From: Branchiostoma belcheri
Taxonomy: Eukaryota; Chordata; Leptocardii; Amphioxiformes; Branchiostomatidae
DNA length: 64,000 bases
Reading direction: 5' to 3'
Assembly (NCBI RefSeq): GCF_001625305.1
Contig: NW_017803860.1
Span: 179,469 to 243,468 of the forward strand
Shown here: positions 10,732 through 22,810 of the stretch, piece by piece
Layout of the letters: every line of letters starts with the position of its first letter
Position numbering within the stretch: position 1 is the stretch's first letter
Program-made: the position numbers and the translations under genes
Notes under the pieces: generated by a model
The model's input: only the letters and a program-made list of their open reading frames with translations
The model's database searches: none
Told to the model about the DNA's origin: nothing

Positions 10732-11144
10732 ACTTCAGCCAGAAAGGGCAGTCAAAAATCCATTTCTTGGTATGTTCTTTCCGAAAAATTAAAATTTTAT
10801 AGAAAAAGGACGCTTTCTACTTTAAATTTTCTTTTGAGTCAGTCCCAATGTGAGGTATGTGCTTTAACTGTAAGCTGTGTTCAGGAAAGGCTGTTTAATA
10901 ATGATTTGCCCTAACCTGCTTCTCGTAAGTTAGAAGATTCTATAATTAAAGATTGCTGCCCCTATATATAATAATAATAATAAAAAAAAATTATAACACT
11001 TCAGAGTAGCCACATGACAAGCCTCACTGGGGTCAGTCTACTGAGGAAAACCAGAGTGACTGGTCAAATTCTAGGTGGGAAAATTTCTTTGTGTTGGATC
11101 AAAAGTTTTAACTGAACAAACCTGTCCCCCCCCCCCCACAACAG

Positions 11145-11245
11145 AAACTGCTGATGCTGGAAGAAGGAAATCCACAGCCACACTGGATCTACTGGATCTG
11201 ACAACACCCAACACAACTGTCCAAAGGCTGCCCAGCTGTTGTTAG
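11145..11245 (+). CDS. Candidate terminal exon B (left gene)
   Basis: After a C-rich tract and ACAACAG, a phase-1 open segment of 101 nt codes for a 33-residue Thr/Leu-rich tail that ends CC and TAG. The frame is right for joining to the linker exon at 9659. It is an alternative to the exon at 10700. Confidence 0.4.
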
Positions 11246-11886
11246 AAGCAAAGACTTGGATCAACAAAGCTTAGCTATGTAGATGAAGTAATTCTAGGTA
11301 TTGCAATAATATACACACTAGAGGATGTACTAAGTAAAAGCATTATGCTATGGCCTTAGTCCTATGACACTTATGAGCAGCTGTGTATTCAGATTTTAAG
11401 GTGAGTCTAACAGGAACTAGTATGTAAATTTCATAAGTGAATGAGACAGAATTTTATAATTTTTGGTGTTAAGGTACTAAAGAAGATGGACAGAGCTGAT
11501 AACTATGTAAATCACAACCTGATTTTCATAATTGATTAGGAAATTCATTATTATCAGCTGAGGATTTATTTGAATGTACATACATGTAAATGATGGAAAT
11601 TCCATACTTAGGGAGTGGAATGAAGGTGAAATGATTATATTGATAGACAAAGATTGTGCAAAGTAACTTAGAAATGATAAGAAAATGCTGGTTAAGCCTT
11701 TTGTGCAAGGATTAGGGCTTTCATAGTTGGGACATATTATTACGTATTATACAGTTATTTGTATACAGAAATTGATAGCCTAAGGGACATTGTACCAACT
11801 GAAGGTAGTGTTCAACTGGAGGTCAAGGATTTCATACATTTCTCGATTGTTACTTGACAATGTGTTTTTTTGTTGTTGTGTTTTAT
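11246..11886. other. AT-rich spacer after the left gene, nothing recognised
   Basis: About 640 bases of AT-rich sequence with only short open frames on either strand, none with family resemblance. It may hold the 3' UTR of the left gene. Confidence 0.5.
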
Positions 11887-11888
11887 AG

Positions 11889-12263
11889 TAAGGCCACACC
11901 AATTTAATTTGTTGTTTCTCAGATTTTTTCAGAAAAAATTAGGAGCGACAGGGCGAAAAAAAAAAAGACCATGATAGCCGGACATGTTACAACATGAGCC
12001 ATGAAGTGAACATACCAGGCTGGTTTATAATTAAGACAATAGATTTTGAACTTTTAATGAAACAAAATTGCATTGTTATATTGAAAAACTTAAGAACTAG
12101 CCCAAGGGAGAAAAGGACTTTTTTCAACCATTGGGGCCAAAATTTGTCTTTCATTTACCATTTTGCAGTTCATTTAGAACCGACAATTTTTTTTGTGTGT
12201 GCAAATCAGGAAAAAAATGGACAGGGAGATCCGAGAAGCAACAAATAAAATCTGAGTGGCCTA
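11889..12263. mobile_element. MITE with about 40-bp terminal inverted repeats
   Basis: The left end reads AAGGCCACACCAATTTAATT and TGTTGTTTCTCAGAT. The right end is the imperfect inverse, CCGAGAAGCAACAAATAAAA followed by CTGAGTGGCCTAA. It is about 375 bp and encodes no transposase. The TAA next to both ends could be part of the inverted repeat or the target site. Confidence 0.65.
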
Positions 12264-13744
12264 ACAGTAATTTGTTTTGCCGTGTGTTATGAAATGTGTC
12301 ATTTTGTAGATTGTTTTGGCTTAAATGAACTTTTTAGGGTACATGGATGGAGCAGTACTGGATAGGTAAACTGAGATACCGAGAGGTAAGGTGACGGTTT
12401 GGATCAATTACTATTGTAAGTCAGCTTTTAAGTCTGTTATGTTTTTTAAATTTTAGAGAATTACTAATGGTGATATGCATGGATGCAGGACATGATGTGG
12501 GCATTAAAAAATCTGGTCAATATTTTTGTCTGGATCATGTCTGAGCCGGTTCTGGATACAACTCTGGGGTTACACCTCTGACATGCTGGGGGGCATTCCA
12601 AGTAGGCTATGGCGAAAATGACAAAAAATGTGATGCCCGACAAAAAAAAGGTTGCTTGTCATAATTTCTGGGCAGTGCCAAGAGATAATGAGACGCCTCA
12701 CGCAGCTTGTTGAGGCTATTCCAAATGCTTCGAGTTTAAAATGATGGCAAAAATGTGCTAAGAAATGGCAGTAAACTTTTAAGGTAAATTTCAGACAGAT
12801 TTCCTAATCCAGAATATTTTTTGTTCCCCACATGGCTATTGACACTCTCGGAGTGGATATAAAAAAAGTCTTTTAATCCACTCCCAGAAATACTAGCCTC
12901 TGTGGCAGGCCCAAAACTTGGGTTTTGGTGTGTGTTTGGGGCTTTGGGGGCTTAAGATTAAACCTCGGGCTTCAAGTTTAACCTTGTAGTGGACGTCGAA
13001 AAGGCTGATAATCACAAAACAACACGGAAGCCACGTGCACACAAGTGGAATGATTATAGTCCTAAAGGTTGGCATTTTTTTTGCCTAAAAGCTGTGGATA
13101 GATGCCGGCCGCCCTCCCCACTGCTAGCCATGGCCAGTTCCCTCACTGCAGCAGCTGGTACCCCGACCAATAGCAGCGTGGCAGTATTGTAGCTTGTAAG
13201 GAAACTGACCAATTGCGACGTGGTCGTCTTTCGTGGTCGATCCACCATTTTAAAAAGGCCTCATGACGTCGACCAGAATGTCAGTCATCGTGCCTGAAGT
13301 TTGGGGGTGAAATTTTGATATGGACAGAATTCAGGGCAGCGCTGGAGGTGTGACAGAAAACACCCACACCGAGCTCAGTAAGGACTGACAAGCAAAACGG
13401 TTAAAACTGAAAACCGTAACTTGCCGGAAAAGTTTCCAAGTTCCCATGTCTACAGAGTGGCAAAGTCTGCATACATTACGGGAAGGTGCGCTCAGAGGCA
13501 CACAAATCAGTCTGACACAGTAGAATACTAGAAATCAATAAACACACACTGGGAGTGGATCTAAGGACCAAAAAAAAATTATACAGGTAAAAAAATTTCT
13601 ATATCCACACCAGGAGTGGATATAGTCAAAAGATTTTATAGCCACTGATGATCATGTATCATCCTCAAGGTAGCAGAACACAGTTTTCGCCCTATGGGGA
13701 TTTCTATAGTTAAGCATCCCATTGGCAAGATGACTCACTTTGAC
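12264..13744. other. No gene; small hairpins on a GAGTGGATATA motif
   Basis: No convincing coding region. GGAGTGGATATAAAA pairs with TTTTAATCCACTCC at about 12853-12888, and CTATATCCAC with GAGTGGATATAG at about 13598-13623. These two related hairpins may be the ends of one decayed element. Confidence 0.4.
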
Positions 13745-13830
13745 GGTGTAAAAATTATAGTAGGGTGCACTAGGAAGTGACCTGAACTGCAGCCGACTCA
13801 CCCGGAAAGCCAGTTGCTTAATATGGCGCA
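13745..13830 (+). repeat. Short fragment of the macrosatellite unit
   Basis: AATTATAGTAGGGTGCACTAGG followed by ACTGCAGCCGACTCACCC resembles the segment at 19727-19900 and its equivalents in the other two units. It is a small, diverged outlier to the left of the array. Confidence 0.4.
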
Positions 13831-13954
13831 TTTATACACGGACTGCAAAACCTTCACAATTCAAATCATACAGTCTCAAACCCGATACATTTCTACACCA
13901 CACAGCACAATTTACATCTGGCTGATGCAAATATACAAAAGTAAAGCCCTCCGC

Positions 13955-14800
13955 TCTGGTGTTCCAGTGCTGAATCAGCAGTCGAGATTGCGTCAGCACT
14001 GGAATTCCAGTGCTGAAAAAAGTTCAGTACTGGATTTCTGCTCTGGATTTCTCTTTTCCAGAGCTGAAGCTCCCTCAGCTCTGGAAATCCAGTCTTGTTC
14101 CTCATTGTCTCAGCTCTCGGTTTCCAGTGCTGAACTCTTTTCTTGATCAAGTGCGGAATATTCGTGATTCCACTTCCAGTGCTGAGACCTTTCAGCACTG
14201 GAGTTCCAGTGCTGAACTCCTTTCAGCTCTTGGTTTCCAGTGCTAAACTCTTTTCAGCACCGGGTCCCCAGTGCTGAGTGAAACCGCCGTCAGCACTGGA
14301 ACAGAGTGCTGAGTGTACAAAAGTAACGCCTTCCGCACTGGATTTACCAGTGCTGGGGAAGAATTCAGCACTGGAAAACCTGTGCTGAAAAATCTTCAGC
14401 TCTTCAAACCAGTGCTGACGTCTTCCCCAGCACTGGAAATGGAATGTCCCAGTGCTGAGAGGTACTAGAAGGAAATCAGTGCCGAATCACTTGATGTATT
14501 CCTGCAACTAAAATTAAACTAAATGTTATTAAACTTTACGCCAAAAAACAGTTACCCGCGCAACTGGATATGGTTTTGGAAATGGTCCTTAGTATTACAA
14601 GAAACTGAAACAGCACCTTTGTGATAGATTTTGTAGGTCTTGACGCTACACTTGTATCAAGTGCAGAATATTCGTAATTCTACTTCCAGTGCTGAACTCC
14701 TTTCAGCTCTCGGTTTCCAGAGCTAAACGGCTCTTCCAGATCTGAAGCCGCCTCAGCACTGGAATGAGTACCACTTCAGCTCTGGTGTTCGAGTGCTGAG
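13955..14800. repeat. Dense field of short inverted motifs CCAGTGCTGA / TCAGCACTGG
   Basis: Some thirty copies of a 10-bp motif (CAGTGCTGA, with CAGAGCTGA variants) occur in both orientations at irregular short spacings, with a gap at about 14480-14685. Adjacent opposite copies form many possible hairpins. It resembles no standard minisatellite because spacing and orientation vary. No coding role is supported. Confidence 0.75.
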
Positions 14801-14859
14801 AAAGGAGGCATGCCCGTAGCCATGGAAGAAGAACCCCCCCACAAGGCTCAAAGGTCCAC

Positions 14860-14960
14860 TTTTTGGTCCACTTTTTATGTGAAGGTCCACTTTTTGGTCC
14901 ACATTTTATGTAAAGGTCCACTTTTTGGTCCACATTTTATGTAAAGGTCCAAGATTTTTC
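14860..14960 (+). repeat. Tandem repeat of GGTCCACTTTTTGGTCCACA, about three units
   Basis: A unit of about 33 bp (GGTCCACTTTTTGGTCCAC then TTTTTATGTAAA) repeats three times with little change. Confidence 0.75.
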
Positions 14961-16139
14961 TTGAAAAGATGGACTGGAATCGTACAAAAACTGCTCCCTT
15001 TGTCAGATTTTTTCTTGGAAATCCTCTCAAAAATGCACTAAATGTCATTTTAGAAGGTTCATTTTTCAAAATTTTCCGGGGGAGCATGCCCCCGGACCCC
15101 CCTAGGAACCTCGCGCCTACGGCGCTCGATGTCCCCTCAAGCAGTGGGAAGAACCCCCCCATTCAAAATCCTGGCTACGGGCATGGGAGGGCGTTACTTT
15201 TGTATACATATATATATATACTGTATATGCCTGGCTGACGCTCTTATCAGACTTTCTACCCAGTCTTCAAGAATATTCGCTGTACCACTTTCTTTTTCGT
15301 TTGTTTTGACCCTGTGAAATTGCATTTATAGGAGGGGGAGGGGAGCGCTTTAAGCTCTACTCACGTCTCTGGATTCTCCGCTTGGTTTCCCGTGCGCAGT
15401 CGTCTGGATTTCGGCTCAAGACCTGGATCTTCATCTTTAAGGAGTTGTCTCGTCTATCTGATCCGAAATAAGACGTTTGGTTCGACGTGAAGGTTGAAAT
15501 ATCTCCACAGTTCTTCTTCTTCTGCCCATTTTGGCTGGGCAAATTTCGAACTCGCGCCTGGAACTTTAAATTGGGGCTGTCCTGTGGAATTATTGTAGTG
15601 CCTGATCAAATTTACAAAAACGCAGGGACGTTAGATTTTTTTAGAAAATCAACACATTACAATAAATTTAATAATTGTTCGTATGATTTGAGAAATGTTG
15701 ATGTTTTAGTGGATATTTAGAGCCTTTCAACGTTACGAATGTAAATTTAGAACTTTGTTGTAACTTTTTTCGGTAAAACTTTTTATCAGGCATCAACTGG
15801 TGACTGGGAATATTCCCCAAGCAGATGTTTGGCGGCAAAAGCGTTACGGTTTAGAACTGGCCTTTGCTTGCTCTGGGACTGTTAGAAACCAATGAATAAG
15901 CTCTTACAAGTAGGATTTTGGGTGGAAAGGTCCCAGAATCGAATTTTTAAAATTTCTTCTTTAAATACTCCATTTCTCCTGCGGCATTTATGTTGTAATG
16001 CTGCACTGACATGTGAATCATATGGTAATATGTTGACTGAGTCAATAGTCTTTCATTGCGTATCTGCTTGTTTGTTTGTGTGTGTCTGTCTTGTGTATGT
16101 GTACGTGTGCACACGAGTATTCGCGTGTTTGTATTATTA
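14961..16139. other. Spacer with no recognised gene
   Basis: Only short open frames. At 15078-15120 there is a GC-rich inverted stretch (GGGGGAGCATGCCCCC). The rest is unremarkable and contains a short GT-rich run near 16070-16110. Confidence 0.45.
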
Positions 16140-18330
16140 ATAATAATAATGAAATACCTTTATTGTACATTCATGCCACGACGCGGGCTAGGTACAGGTC
16201 AAGACTAATCAGACACATAACAAACGTATGTAGAAAAGTGTAGACAAAAGATGCACTGCTTGACTTAGACATACATACATAAGGAACATACAAGGATACT
16301 ATACTAGGCTAATACAAATTGTTCTAGTTACTGAGCTAATACAGAGTAGTCAACTTCTTCTCGCTTTTTGTACAATGGAAAATGTGGGAACACATCATGT
16401 CTAGCCGCATCAAATATATAAATTTATCATTTGCATTTAGGTGTTCGAAGTATGGGAACTTCTCTTTGATATGATTAAAAAGGATAGATCTTTCATTAGA
16501 ATATAAAGCACAGTCTAAAATAAAGTGTTGTTCATCCTCTATTCTAGTTACAGTATTGACATAGTCTATTCTGGAGAGGAATGCGGTTGTGTCGTCCTGT
16601 TTCAATGAGTAATGTGTGGCAACTTATTCGGAGTTTAGTTGCAGCTACCCTGTGTTGAATGTTGTTGTCCGATAGGTACTCTTCTTCTTTATATATACTT
16701 TTAAACAAACGGTACGTTCGTAACTTGTTACTAGAAGATGTACCTCTGTTATGGTCATTGTGGATTTCAGTAATAAATGTTTGTGTGTAAATATCTTTCA
16801 ATCGTTGGCTGATGGAGTTAATTATTGGTGATAGATTTGTGCTCAGAGATATATCAGGACGCCATACGTAAGCAAAACCGCATTCCTCCAGAGTTTTACG
16901 GATACCGGACGCCCAGCATTTATTGCCGCTAGTCTCTAGTTGTAGTTGACATGAGAGGGCATCCGCTTGCATCCGACTGTCAGACGGCACGTTTTGGCGT
17001 ATACGAAGAAAATACTTAATGGCATTTAGGGAGGCCTCCAGGTGCATTGGGTACCTCCCTAGTTCCGCCCTTGATGCAAGGTTACAGGCTGATCTAGGAA
17101 CGTTCAGAGACTGTTACAGAATTTAAGGTGGACGGATTCAATGGGGCAGAATTTAGGGCTTTTGGCTGATCGAGCCCCAAATTTCTGAACCGTAAAGTAA
17201 AATAGGTTTTACACAAGCGTCGAAAAGTTTGTTTTTAACAGATAGTGGGGCGTTGGCTTGATCTAGTGACTGTTTAATTCCGAATAAAGCCTTCAAACCC
17301 TGGCAACTCAGGTACTTATGATTTGCTTTAAACGTGCCGGCTGAGTTCACAATAATGCCGAGATAAGTATATGACGTTACAATTTCAACTACATGATTGT
17401 GGAATAAAAACGAGCCATTTTTGGGTAAACGGCCACCCTTTGTAAATACAATAATTTTACTTTTTCTAACATTTACATTCAATTTCCAAAGTGTACAGTA
17501 TAATTTTCCAGATAGATTATCGGTTGTTCCAAGGTTTTTTCTGAAGCCGGCTTGATGAGGTTGAAAGAGGTTGTTTTGTTTTTCTCTTTCATACTCTTTC
17601 GTCAATGTAAAGCCCGCGAAATCTTTGTGCTTGTGTTGTATATTTAATGTTGAGAGATTTTGACAATATCGGAAATTCGCTGTCTTTTTAAACTAATGGT
17701 ATTTTAAATGTAATGTTTTTATGAATGAAATGTAAAATCAACCCAATTTAGTCTTGTCAAAGACTACAATGTTGATTGCTTAATAAAGTTTACAAATTTG
17801 TTCAGCGTATTTACCGAGACGTAAATTTAAAATCGATGAGAAAAGTTTCCCTAAGCAGCTGATTATTGAGATTCCTCTGTAATTGTCTCACAATGAGGTG
17901 TCTCCTGACTTGTGGATGAGAACGATATGACTGACTGGCCATTCTTGTGGGAAATAACCCTTACTTAAACATGAGTTAAACAGGTGGAGTAGTGGTTCTT
18001 TGAGCATCATTTTACTAGATCTAGATTTTAGCATTTCCTTCAGAATTCTGTTATTTCCGCTTGATTTCTTGTTTTTTAGTTTTGAAATTGCAGTGTCTAG
18101 TTCTTCAGGGGTAATTGCTGAATCTAAAACTGAATTTGGAGGGGGAACGGTTCTTTGGTCGTCGACGTTGGGAAGACTTGTTTCTGTTGGACTGTTTGGC
18201 ATCTTGTCTAGGTTCTTAAAGTGATTTAGTGTTTGCCAGTGTTTGTGTAATGTATGTGCATGTGTGTCTCTATGACTATTATTACACCTAATTACGTCTG
18301 TGAACAAGTCAGTTACATTTGTAAATAGTT
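16140..18330 (-). mobile_element. Decayed non-LTR retrotransposon, 3' part
   Basis: On the minus strand, pieces at 18307-17888, 17605-17153 and 17047-16336 together resemble a LINE reverse transcriptase and its C-terminal region. Seen are the HQAGFRKNLGTTDN and HIVLIHKSGD motifs, the VKPILLYGSEIWG block, and a CQYC...H...C zinc-knuckle-like end. Sequence between the HQAGFRK motif and the YLGIIVNSAG motif is missing, including the catalytic DD motif, so the element is dead. The 3' end (16140) is an ATT repeat. Clade not assigned. Confidence 0.75.
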
Positions 18331-18599
18331 GTATTTTGATCTGTCTTGTGTTTTTTTATTTTTGTTTCTTTTAAAATACTCCAGGAAGAAAAGATTAATA
18401 TTTTGTTTCCAAAGTGTATGGGAGATAATAGATCTGCAGTAGTCTTAATTCAGAGTAGACTTTATTTTTATCTTGATTGACGTCAGATCTGCACAGACAA
18501 CTAGGCCTGAGGCAGTTACAGACACACAGCTACCCATTGTTTAAGGTAGTCTAACCAGTTAGCGCCGTCAGTGCGGGGCTTATATCATTAGCAGGGCTT

Positions 18600-18930
18600 A
18601 AGTCCCAGGGTCCGGCCACGGTCCGGCTCGGCCCGTTTTGCCGTGCATTTTCCCCGGTAAAACACAGTAGAAGGACAAGAGGTTGTTAGCTTTTGACGTG
18701 AGGTCTTTTTGTGGAGGAACAAGATTTAACTGGCAAAGTCCTGTGAAAGAGCGTCAAGACTTGAGCAAGGCCGCCGCCAACTCGGGTCCCCAGCTGAGGG
18801 GTAGAGCGGCGGGGCCCGGGGCCTTTCCCGACCGCGAGTTCGCTCGCCCGGCCCCGCCTAGTCTTTCCGAACGGTCCGCGGCAGAGAAAATTCGCTCTAA
18901 AAGGAAGATTTCTGGAAGGACGTGACATAT
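18600..18930 (+). promoter_or_regulatory. CpG-rich block of macrosatellite unit A
   Basis: A GC- and CpG-rich segment (GTCCGGCCACGGTCCGG, GCGGGGCCCGGGGCC, GGTCCGCGGCAG) stands out from AT-rich surroundings. It is followed by a splice-donor-like CGTGAGTT, and repeats in units B (about 21430-21760) and C (about 30920-31250). It could be a promoter with a non-coding first exon. This is only inferred from composition. Confidence 0.35.
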
Positions 18931-19269
18931 CAATCTTGGGGAAGGAAGAGGGCAAGAAAAGAAGAAAGAAGCAAGATCCAACTCGAGACTTGAACAAGGG
19001 CAACTGTTTTTCTACCTGCTGACATAAACGTGAGTTCAAACATTTTCCCTCAGTCAGTCCCAGGGTTTGAAATACTTTTTTTTAAGCTACGGTTGCCCAT
19101 CGATATTTCAGGTTGCCGTCAACACCAAAAGTTTATTTTAGAAGGCAGCTGTAAGCCAGCCACCTGTAAAAGTATCGGCCACATGCTGGCGGAGATAGGA
19201 TACGTCAGTGTATTTCAGAAACTGTAAGCCGGGCTGATGTAAACTTAAAAACATCGCTTTGTATACATG

Positions 19270-19275
19270 TATATG

Positions 19276-19352
<77 letters not shown>
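19270..19352. repeat. TG microsatellite in unit A
   Basis: An uninterrupted run of about 30 TG dinucleotides, preceded by TATATA. A shorter, interrupted run is at the same place in unit C; unit B has lost it. Confidence 0.95.
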
Positions 19353-19355
<3 letters not shown>

Positions 19356-20478
19356 GAAAAAAAGGTGATAACTAAGTAAAACAGTGCACCAGGCAACCAA
19401 GCTACAAGCATCTCCAGTAAGTCTCGCACAGAAAACATGCCTTGTGTGGCGAGAGTGCCTGGGTATTTTGCACCCTGAGGTATCCTTTTTTAGACTCCTT
19501 TTCTAGACTCCAAACACCCAAACAGCCTTTAGTTATGGTGTATTTGTGGGCGCGTGACACGGGAAGAAAGGAGAAACAGTGTGACAGCGGCGACCGACCC
19601 ACCACGGGAACACGACACGCGACAAGACCCAACCCAGCTAACTGCGATTTGAACCCTCAACACCACCTGCTCCAGCGAGTCGCAGTGCTAGACAATCGCT
19701 CTTGAGGCTGACATTGATGCGGTTCAAATTATACTGGGGCGCACTAAGAGAAGTAAGAAAAATGCTTCACTTTATAATCTACAAAACGACTGAAAACAAC
19801 GACAACAACAGTTGTGGTTTAACCGGCGTGTCACGCCCACTTTTGCACTGCGCCCAGCGAAGGTCCACAGAACTGCAGCCAACTCACCCTGACAGGCAGT
19901 TGTGATATCCATGCGCCTTTCTCCGTACGCCACCCGGGCAAACCTCAGGTTCCAGTTAACGCTTGGTAAAATACTGCACACCAGTATTATAACATTGGGC
20001 AGTTTCTGCCGCAGCACTTTTATGTAAGATTTCTACAAAGTTTGAATATTTTGGGGACTAATATGTGTGGAGCCAAAGAATACTGCGCTTTGTGACCTGG
20101 AGGTTGCAGAAAAACCGGTTCTTTTGGGCGGCTCTGTGTATCACACCCCATGATCTATAGATAAATAGAGCTACCTCCATCCAACATGCATGACCGAAGC
20201 ATGTCCAGATCGTGAGATATGAAGACCAGAAGTTTCTCTGCAGTACCAACGGAAGCCAGTAGGAGGCCAAAAATCTTATCATTTCTAGATTTAGTCACAC
20301 CCTACGGACCCACTAAGTATGAAACCAATCCATCCCGCCGTTCTTGAGTTATCTTGTTGACAAAATTCAATTCACTAGGGAATGCATTTAATCGTCTGTC
20401 TGAGTAGTATGTTTGCACTCTGTTTATGATCTTGATATATATAACGTTCGATTTGTTTTAGGAACTTTAAGACAAATT

Positions 20479-21232
20479 GTAGAAGTAACCAACCATACAG
20501 TAGCCTCTACCAGGCCCCTCAGGATGCTAAGGTTACATGTGTGTAGAAGTAACCCACCATACAGTAGCCTCTACCAGGCCCCTCAGGATGCCAAGGTTAC
20601 ATGTGTGTAGAAGTAACCAACCATACAGTAGCCTCTACCAGGCCCCTCAGGATGCTAAGGTTACATGTGTGTAGAAGTAACCCACCATACAGTAGCCTCT
20701 ACCAGGCCCCTCAGGATGCTAAGGTTACATGTGTGTAGAAGTAACCCACCATACAGTAGCCTCTACCAGGCCCCTCAGGATGCTAAGGTTACATGTGTGT
20801 AGAAGTAACCCACTATACAGTAGCCTCTACCAGGCCCCTCAGGATGCTAAGGTTACATGTGTGTAGAAGTAACCCACCATACAGTAGCCTCTACCAGGCC
20901 CCTCAGGATGCTAAGGTTACATGTGTGTAGAAGTAACCCACCATACAGTAGCCTCTACTAGGCCCCTCAGGATGCTAAGGTTACATGTGTGTAGAAGTAA
21001 CCCACCATACAGTAGCCACTACCAGGCCCCTCAGGATGCTAAGGTTACATGTGTGTAGAAGTAACCCACCATACAGTAGCCTCTACTAGGCCCCTCAGGA
21101 TGCTAAGGTTACATGTGTGTAGAAGTAACCCACCATACAGTAGCCTCTACCAGGTCCCTCGGGATGCTAAGGTTACATGTGTGTAGAAGTAACCCACCAT
21201 ACAGTAGCCTCTACCAGGCCCCTCAGGATACT
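20479..21232. repeat. 64-bp minisatellite of unit A, about 12 copies
   Basis: The unit contains TGTGTAGAAGTAACCCACCA, TACAGTAGCCTCTACCAGG and CCCCTCAGGATGCTAAGGTT. Copies are almost identical. As 64 is not a multiple of three, no frame stays open across the array. Confidence 0.95.
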
Positions 21233-22014
21233 ACAGTGGCCGCCTGAATTCAGAGACGACTTATTATTATTTTTGATTGACGTCAGATCTGCACAGACAA
21301 CTAGGCCTGAGGCCACAGACCAGTTGACTGACGTCAGATCCGCAACACGCCCAGACAACTAGGCCTGAGGCAGTTACAGACACACAGCTACCCATTGTTT
21401 AAGGTAGTCTAACCAGTTAGCTCCGTCATTAGCAGGGCTTAAGTCCCAGGGTCCGGCCACGGCCCGTTTTGCCCCGAAGTTTCCCCGGTAAAACACAGTA
21501 GAAGGACAAGGGGCTGTTAGCTTTAGACGGGCGTGAGGTTTTCTTGTGGAGGAGCAAGAACTAACCGGCAAAGTCCTGTGAAAGAACGACAAGACTTGAG
21601 CAAGACCGTCGCCAACTCGGGGCCCGTAGTTGGGGGGTAGAGCGGCGGGGCCCGGGGCCTTTCCCGACCGCGAGTTCGCTCGCCCGGCCCCGCCTAGTCT
21701 TTCCGAACGGTCCGCGGCAGAGAATTAGAAAATTCGCTCTAAAAGGAAGGTTTCTGGAAGGACGTGACCTTTTCACATCAATCTTGAGGAAGGAAGAAGA
21801 AACCGGCGAAATCCAACGCGAGAAACTTCGAGACTTGAACAAGGCCAACTGTTTTTCTACCTGCTGATACAAACGTGAGTTTAAACATTTTCCCTCAGTC
21901 AGTAGCAGGGTTTGAAATACTTTTTTAGAAGCTCCTAGGTTGCCCATCGATATTTCAGGTTGCCGTCAACACCAAAAGTTTATTTGAGAAGGCAGCTGTA
22001 AGCCAGCCTCCTGT

Positions 22015-22272
22015 TAGCCTGGTATCCAGTCTGATCGTGGTCGGGGCCGAAAGAGCTCTGTCCCGCTCGCCTCACATAGGTTTCCCGGTGTGTATTTCAC
22101 AAGAGATTGATTAGCCCTCCACCAAATCCCCAAGCATACTGTCTCTTATAAGCGTAACGCTCCTACCGGGCGGCCTGTTGCACTGGGCGGGCGGAGCTAT
22201 TAGAGCCCCCGAAGACACAACCTGCCTGAATACCCCAATACCCCCAATCACGTAAGACTGGATACCAGGCTA
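22015..22272. mobile_element. 258-bp MITE with 18-bp TIR and 9-bp target duplication (MULE-like)
   Basis: The left end TAGCCTGGTATCCAGTCT and right end AGACTGGATACCAGGCTA are perfect inverse copies. The element is flanked by the direct repeat GCCTCCTGT at 22006-22014 and 22273-22281. Unit C has the empty site, with a single GCCTCCTGT. A 9-bp duplication is typical of Mutator-like elements. No transposase is present, so it is non-autonomous. Confidence 0.88.
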
Positions 22273-22607
22273 GCCTCCTGTATTAAAAAAGTATCGGTCA
22301 CATGCTGGCGGAAATAGGATACGTCAGTGTATTTCAGAAACTGTAAGCCGGGCTGAGGTAAACTTTAAAACATCGCATCGCTTTATATATGCAAAGAAAA
22401 AAGGTGATAACTAAGTAAAACAGTGCACCAGGCAACCAAGCTGCAAGCATCTCCAGTAAGTGTCGCACAGAAAACATGCCTTGTGTGGCGAGAGTGGGTA
22501 TTTTGCACCCTGAGTAGTATCATTTTTAGACTCCTTTTCTAGACTCAAACACCCAAACAGACGTTAGTTATGGTGTATCTGTGGGCGCGTCTTGTTTTGC
22601 TGCATTC

Positions 22608-22810
22608 ACGTGGGGTCGTGTGGCGTAGCGACAGAGTGCTCGACTCGGAATAAGACGTCCCGGGTTGGAGTCCTGACATGCCACCGATCTTACAAGTACC
22701 CACTTCGTTCAGGTGAAAATGAGTATTGTATTGTCTGTGTTGGTGGCGGTATTATTATAAGTTCACAAAAACGTCTTGTGATTAGATATTGGAATAAATA
22801 AAAAAAAAGA
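22608..22810 (+). mobile_element. tRNA-derived SINE (unit B)
   Basis: GGGGTCGTGTGGCGTAGCGA (A-box region) and CCCGGGTTGGAGTCC (B-box region) head the element. It ends GGAATAAATAAAAAAAAA. It lies at the same place in unit C (about 31868-32092). It is not a functional tRNA gene. Confidence 0.7.

Larger units (their letters stand above)
18450..21232 (+). repeat. Macrosatellite unit A
   Basis: First of three tandem units of one long repeat. It runs from TTGATTGACGTCAGATCTGC through a CpG-rich block, a donor-like AACGTGAGTT (19027), a TG run, a long AT-rich part and an acceptor-like TTTGTTTTAG (20451-20460) into a 64-bp minisatellite. It lacks about 1.17 kb found in units B and C. The reading frames are short and shift between units, so no protein is supported. 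Confidence 0.85.

Noticed and set aside
19205..19438. His/Thr-rich small protein on the minus strand
   Set aside because: Translation of a TG microsatellite.
20479..21232. Coding tandem repeat (open frame of about 65 codons)
   Set aside because: The 64-bp period changes frame every unit and stops occur; no long frame is kept.
22611..22690. tRNA gene
   Set aside because: A- and B-box-like motifs are present, but the sequence does not fold to a proper cloverleaf, is followed by a SINE body and A-tail, and recurs in several places.
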